Positions 6,505-9,848 of a stretch of DNA of 9,848 nt are shown one piece after another. The notes below the pieces were generated by a model, which saw only the letters and a program-made list of their open reading frames with translations, was not told where the DNA came from and made no database searches. The stretch lies in contig CALGRC010000122.1 in NCBI GenBank assembly GCA_937959315.1, positions 1-9,848 of the forward strand, in the 5' to 3' direction. A program made the translations under genes and the position numbers. Within the stretch, counting starts at the first letter, position 1. Each line of letters starts with the position of its first letter. The stretch is from an uncultured Clostridia bacterium. GTDB lineage: Bacteria > Bacillota > Clostridia > UMGS1810.

Positions 6505-6510
6505 TATGAT
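6482..6510 (+). promoter_or_regulatory. Putative internal promoter for acpP
   Basis: TTGACG (6482-6487), a 17-base spacer and TATGAT (6505-6510) match the vegetative consensus at five of six positions in each box. The -35 box falls in the conserved IDGG codons of fabG and the -10 box lies just past the fabG stop. Transcription would start near 6517, some 43 bases before the acpP ATG. Extra acpP transcription is reasonable because ACP is needed in large amounts. Confidence 0.5.
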
Positions 6511-6559
6511 AGTAGCAGCTTAGATGAAATAGAAAATATTGGAAGGGGGTGAACGGGAT

Positions 6560-6793
6560 ATGATTTTTGAAAAAGTGCGTGACATTATTGTAGAACAGTT
6601 GAGCGTAGATGAGGCAGACGTTACAATGGAAGCTTCTTTCATTGATACGCTTGGCGCAGATTCGTTGGATATTGTTGAGTTGATTATGGCGCTCGAGGAG
6701 GAATTTGACATTGAAATTCCGGAAGAAGACGCTGAAAAGATTACAACGGTTGGCAGCGCGGTTGAGTATATCAAAGCTCACACCAACAACTAA
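6560..6793 (+). CDS. acpP: Acyl carrier protein
   Basis: AcpP is the small acidic carrier that holds growing acyl chains on 4'-phosphopantetheine during FASII. The 77-residue product has the family length, is strongly acidic, and carries the attachment site GADSLD with Ser35, followed by the acidic helix II (IVELIMALEEEFDIEIPEEDAEK, written here as one helix, residues about 38-60). I chose ATG 6560 because GGGGGTGA (6545-6552) lies 7 bases upstream; a TTG at 6539 in frame is upstream of that site and is rejected. It follows fabG after 55 bases, with a candidate promoter in between, and is followed by a hairpin. A holo-ACP synthase gene is not in the window. Confidence 0.97.
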   Translation: MIFEKVRDIIVEQLSVDEADVTMEASFIDTLGADSLDIVELIMALEEEFDIEIPEEDAEKITTVGSAVEYIKAHTNN

Positions 6794-6809
6794 TCAGGAT
6801 ATGATATAA

Positions 6810-6850
6810 AAACCCCGTCGACGCATATGCAAGGCGGGGTTTATCCTTTT
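6810..6850 (+). terminator. Hairpin after acpP, terminator or attenuator
   Basis: AAACCCCG (6810-6817) and CGGGGTTT (6835-6842) form an 8-pair stem with a 17-base loop that contains the palindrome GCATATGC (6823-6830). Downstream on the + strand comes ATCC and then TTTTTT (6847-6851 region), so the T-run is displaced. On the - strand the stem is followed at once by TTTTT. It probably ends part of the acpP transcripts while letting some read on into fabF. Confidence 0.6.
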
Positions 6851-6937
6851 TCCTACATAATTTGCCACATTTACTACACAAATCTGCTTTTGCAGCTTGT
6901 ATATAGATAAACTTTTCTTGCAAAGGGGAATAGATTT

Positions 6938-8173
6938 ATGAAAAGAGTTGTGATTACAGGTACAGGTGTCGTATCCCCGCTTGGAAACGATACCGGGACA
7001 TTTTGGGAAAATATTAAAAATGGCGTGAACGGTATCGGCACGGTTACCCGGTTTGATGTAGAAAACTATAGCTGTAAAGTTGCCGGAGAGGTCAGAGACT
7101 TTGATATTACACAGTTTATAGATAAAAAAGAAGCCAAACGGATGGATCGTTTTACCCACTATGCGGTAGCAGCGGCCCTGATGGCTGCCAAAGATGCGGG
7201 CCTGGATATGGAAAAAGAGGATGCAAACCGCGTAGGAGTCATTTTGGGATCTGGTATCGGCGGCATTGAAACATTGGAAAACCAGCATGAAACGATGATG
7301 AATAAGGGCCCGGGCCGGGTCAGCCCGTTTTTTATCCCTATGATGATTTCGAATATGGCTGCAGGGCAGATTGCCATATTAACAGGTGCCAAAGGTGTTA
7401 ATGAAACAGTGGTTACTGCTTGCGCTTCGGGTACCAATGCGACAGGGGATGCGTTTAACGCCATCCGTTATGGGAAGGCGGATGTATGCTTTACCGGCGG
7501 TGCAGAGGCGGCTATTACGCCGCTGTCGTTTGCGGGCTTTTGCTCTGAAAAGGCGATGAGTACCAATCCAGATCCAGAACAAGCGTGCCGCCCGTTTGAT
7601 AAAGACCGGGATGGCTTTGTCATGGGCGAGGGCGCTGGTGTTTTGGTATTGGAGGAGCTGGAGCACGCGAAGAACCGCGGCGCCAATATCATAGCTGAAA
7701 TTATTGGCTACGGAGCAACTGATGATGCATTTCATATCACTGCTCCGGCCCCGGCTGGCGAAGGCGGCGCGCGTGCCATGCAGGCGGCGCTTGACGATGC
7801 GGGGATTTCTTATCAAGATGTTCAGTATGTCAATGCGCATGGGACATCCACCTATTATAATGATAAATATGAAACAGAAGCTATTAAAACGGTATTCAAA
7901 GAGCATGCGAAAAAATTAAAAATCAGTTCGACAAAATCTATGACAGGGCATTTGCTGGGTGCAACCGGCGGTATCGAGGCTATTATTTGTGCCCTGGGCC
8001 TGCGGGATGGTTTTATTCCGGCTACCATCCATTACAATACGCTGGATGAGGAATGCGATTTGGATTATGTGCCTAATCAAGGCATTGAAATGGAGTATGA
8101 GGTTGCCATTTCTAATTCGCTTGGGTTTGGCGGCCACAATGCGACCATTGTTTTGAAAAAGTACCGGGGATGA
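6938..8173 (+). CDS. fabF: 3-oxoacyl-ACP synthase II (FabF)
   Basis: FabF condenses malonyl-ACP with acyl-ACP in each elongation round. The 411-residue length fits the family. The catalytic triad is Cys162 (TACASGTNA), His301 (NAHGTST) and His338 (MTGHLLGA). RRVVITGTGVVSPLG-type residues at the N-terminus (here KRVVITGTGVVSPLG, 2-16), the FDKDRDGFVMGEGAG segment (220-234) and GFGGHNA near the end support the call. AAAGGGG (6922-6928) lies 9 bases before ATG 6938. The gene is separated from acpP by 144 bases holding a terminator-like hairpin and a smaller hairpin at 6878-6900. I could not find a convincing promoter in that gap, so transcription probably comes from upstream. The stop overlaps the rnc start (ATGA). 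Confidence 0.97.
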   Translation: MKRVVITGTGVVSPLGNDTGTFWENIKNGVNGIGTVTRFDVENYSCKVAGEVRDFDITQFIDKKEAKRMDRFTHYAVAAALMAAKDAGLDMEKEDANRVGVILGSGIGGIETLENQHETMMNKGPGRVSPFFIPMMISNMAAGQIAILTGAKGVNETVVTACASGTNATGDAFNAIRYGKADVCFTGGAEAAITPLSFAGFCSEKAMSTNPDPEQACRPFDKDRDGFVMGEGAGVLVLEELEHAKNRGANIIAEIIGYGATDDAFHITAPAPAGEGGARAMQAALDDAGISYQDVQYVNAHGTSTYYNDKYETEAIKTVFKEHAKKLKISSTKSMTGHLLGATGGIEAIICALGLRDGFIPATIHYNTLDEECDLDYVPNQGIEMEYEVAISNSLGFGGHNATIVLKKYRG

Positions 8174-8874
8174 GCACGAATATAAATACATTACAGGCGG
8201 TATTGGGTTACCGGTTTTCCAATACCGCTCTGCTGCGCAATGCGCTGACGCACAGTTCCTATGTCAATGAATGCCGGTTAAAGGGCTGTTGTTCGAATGA
8301 ACGGTTGGAATTTTTGGGGGATTCTGTGCTGGGTGTGGTTGTTGCAGAATATTTGTATCAAAAATTCCCTCAATTGCCGGAAGGGGAGCTTTCCCGGCTG
8401 CGCGCTTCGGTGGTGTGCGAAGAATCGTTGGCCGAGGTTGCTTTGCAGATGGGGCTTGGCGGTTTTTTGCTGCTCGGACGCGGAGAGGATAAAAGCGGCG
8501 GACGGGATAGGGCTTCTATATTATCTGACGCAGTCGAAGCGTTGATTGCGGCTGTTTACTTGGACGGCGGTTTTGAAATGGCGCGCAGTTTTGTGCTGCG
8601 GTGGTTAGAACCGCATCTGCAAATATCTGTGCGGTATGGCGGGTTGGAAACTGATTATAAAACCAGGCTGCAGGAATGTGTGCAGGGGAAAAACTGCAAC
8701 GCAGTTTATTGCATTTTAGAAGAACGCGGTCCAGCTCATAGCCGGGAATTTGTTGCTCAGGTTTCCATTGGGGATACCATTGTTGCCAGCGGTATTGGAA
8801 ATAGCAAAAAACGTGCAGAACAAATGGCGGCGAAAGCGGCGCTGGAAAAAATTTCTAACCAAAACGGCGTGTAA
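8170..8874 (+). CDS. rnc: Ribonuclease III
   Basis: RNase III cuts double-stranded RNA, maturing the 16S and 23S rRNA precursors and trimming structured mRNAs and antisense pairs. The 234-residue protein has the family signature NERLEFLGDSVL (43-54). The metal ligands correspond to Glu47, Asp51, Asp120 and Glu123, the last two in SDAVEALIAAVYLDGG. A double-stranded RNA-binding domain follows (about 160-230), starting with DYKTRLQE and ending KRAEQMAAKAAL. The ATG overlaps the fabF stop by four bases and has only a poor ribosome binding site, so translation is probably coupled to fabF. rnc is a common neighbour of acpP in Bacillota, where smc usually follows; here smc is absent and uxuA comes next. 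Confidence 0.96.
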   Translation: MSTNINTLQAVLGYRFSNTALLRNALTHSSYVNECRLKGCCSNERLEFLGDSVLGVVVAEYLYQKFPQLPEGELSRLRASVVCEESLAEVALQMGLGGFLLLGRGEDKSGGRDRASILSDAVEALIAAVYLDGGFEMARSFVLRWLEPHLQISVRYGGLETDYKTRLQECVQGKNCNAVYCILEERGPAHSREFVAQVSIGDTIVASGIGNSKKRAEQMAAKAALEKISNQNGV

Positions 8875-8928
8875 GGTACCGGAGGATGTGCGAAGCTATC
8901 ATAAATCTGATATTTGGAGGAACGAAAG

Positions 8929-9848
8929 ATGCAAATGACATTTCGGTGGTACGGAAAAGACGACCCGGTTACATTGGAAAAAATCCGGCAGATTCCTGGG
9001 GTACAGGGTGTGGTATGGGCGCTGCATCATGTGCCGGCCGGCGATGAGTGGGAAATGGATGATATTCTTGAGGTAAAGGCAGACGCGCAGCGCTATGGTT
9101 TCAATATTGATGTAGTGGAAAGCGTCAATGTACACGAGGATATCAAGCTTGGCCTGCCCAGCCGCGACAAGTATATTGAAAATTATAAAAAAACCTTGGA
9201 AAAGCTGGCAAAAGCTGGCGTCAAGGTGGTGTGCTACAACTTTATGCCGGTGTTTGACTGGACACGCACGGAATTGTTTCATAAAATGGAGGACGGTTCT
9301 ACTGCACTCTTTTTTGAAAAAGCAAAAATAACAAATCTTGACCCGATGGCCTTTGTCAAGGAGATTGAAGAGGGCAGTAAGGGCCTTACTATGCCTGGTT
9401 GGGAACCCGAACGGCTATCGTGCTTAAAAACGCTGTTTGAGCGATACCGGACGGTTACAGATGAAGACTTGTGGAGCAATTTGGAATATTTCCTAAAGGC
9501 AGTGATTCCAACTTGTGAAAGGGTGGGAATCAAAATGGCTATCCACCAAGACGATCCTTCCTTTTCTATTTTTGGGCTTCCAAGGATTATTACTTGCCGG
9601 GATAGTTTAAAACGGCTGCTGTCTATGGTGGACAGCCCTGCCAATGCGCTGACGCTGTGCACCGGATCGCTAGGCTCTAATCCGGAAAATGATGTGGTGT
9701 CTATCATCAAGGAATTTGGCGGCCGGATTGCGTTTGCACATATCCGCAATATCAAACGGTTTGATAATGGGGATTTTATAGAAACTTCCCACCGGGCGTG
9801 CGACGGTTCCATCGATATTGTAGAAGTAGTAAAGGCATACCATGATAT
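8929..9848 (+). CDS. uxuA: Mannonate dehydratase UxuA (partial, 3' end outside window)
   Basis: UxuA removes water from D-mannonate to give 2-keto-3-deoxy-D-gluconate, in the breakdown of glucuronate and other hexuronates. The 306 residues seen form most of the TIM-barrel protein, with about 50 more expected beyond the edge. Family marks are the N-terminal MTFRWYGKDDPVTLEKIRQI (3-22), then GVVWALH, YNFMPVFDWTRT (103-114), the metal-site HQDDP with His206, LCTGS with Cys244, and FAHIRN with His271. The SHRACDGSIDI stretch follows. ATG 8929 has GGAGG (8916-8920) 8 bases upstream. It begins 54 bases after rnc with no terminator or clear promoter between. Its sugar role does not fit the lipid genes, so a junction between two gene blocks is likely here. 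Confidence 0.93.
   Translation, partial: MQMTFRWYGKDDPVTLEKIRQIPGVQGVVWALHHVPAGDEWEMDDILEVKADAQRYGFNIDVVESVNVHEDIKLGLPSRDKYIENYKKTLEKLAKAGVKVVCYNFMPVFDWTRTELFHKMEDGSTALFFEKAKITNLDPMAFVKEIEEGSKGLTMPGWEPERLSCLKTLFERYRTVTDEDLWSNLEYFLKAVIPTCERVGIKMAIHQDDPSFSIFGLPRIITCRDSLKRLLSMVDSPANALTLCTGSLGSNPENDVVSIIKEFGGRIAFAHIRNIKRFDNGDFIETSHRACDGSIDIVEVVKAYHD

Noticed and set aside
6861..6913. Promoter for fabF in the acpP-fabF gap
   Set aside because: TTGCCA and several TATA-like hexamers occur, but none pair at 16-18 base spacing.
8885..9070. Small ORF starting at ATG 8885 after a GGAGG touching the start
   Set aside because: The GGAGG is directly against the ATG, the frame overlaps the start of uxuA and the product resembles nothing.
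1..9848. CRISPR array, insertion sequence, phage or integrase signs
   Set aside because: No spaced direct repeats, transposase-like product, or terminal repeats were seen; integration at the tRNA 3' end was considered, but no copy of the tRNA end was found elsewhere in the window.

Overview
The window is a stretch of Bacillota (Firmicutes) chromosome, most likely from a clostridial anaerobe. The evidence is a FapR repressor at the head of a type II fatty acid synthesis (FASII) cluster, an FMN-type FabK instead of FabI, strong GGAGG-type ribosome binding sites, sigma-A-like promoters, and a hexuronate gene (uxuA) typical of gut sugar users. The class is an inference; no marker gene fixes the species.

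Left part (1-1260). The tail of an unrecognised + strand gene ends at 150. It converges on a MarR-family regulator gene on the - strand (171-596), which has its own promoter and a possible autoregulatory palindrome. About 200 bases follow in which I see no gene. Then comes a tRNA-Arg(ACG) gene on the - strand (945-1021) with its own promoter and intrinsic terminator. The tRNA and the lipid operon are divergent, and their promoters share the same hexamers (TTGCTT, 17 bases, TATACT).

Main part (1230-8874). A promoter and a FapR-type operator lead into fapR-plsX-fabH-fabK-fabD-fabG-acpP-fabF-rnc, all on the + strand and mostly overlapping or a few bases apart. PlsX makes acyl-phosphate for phospholipid synthesis. 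FabD charges ACP with malonate, FabH starts chains, FabF extends them, FabG should reduce the 3-keto group and FabK the enoyl group. AcpP carries the chain. FapR in characterised species senses malonyl-CoA and represses such operons. No dehydratase (fabZ) or acetyl-CoA carboxylase genes are here, so those must lie elsewhere. rnc (RNase III) is the last gene of the block, overlapping fabF by four bases.

Two points break the ordinary picture. First, fabG as given is broken: an internal gap of about 43 bases after the YxxxK active site shifts the frame, and the rest of the gene continues intact in another frame. Second, the 144-base acpP-fabF gap holds a GC-rich hairpin that may act as an attenuator, while a good promoter candidate sits at the end of fabG in front of acpP.

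Right end (8929-9848). A mannonate dehydratase gene (uxuA) starts 54 bases after rnc, with no visible terminator between, and runs off the window. I see no CRISPR array, insertion sequence, phage gene or wholly new system; the most noteworthy items are the fabG lesion and the control sites.
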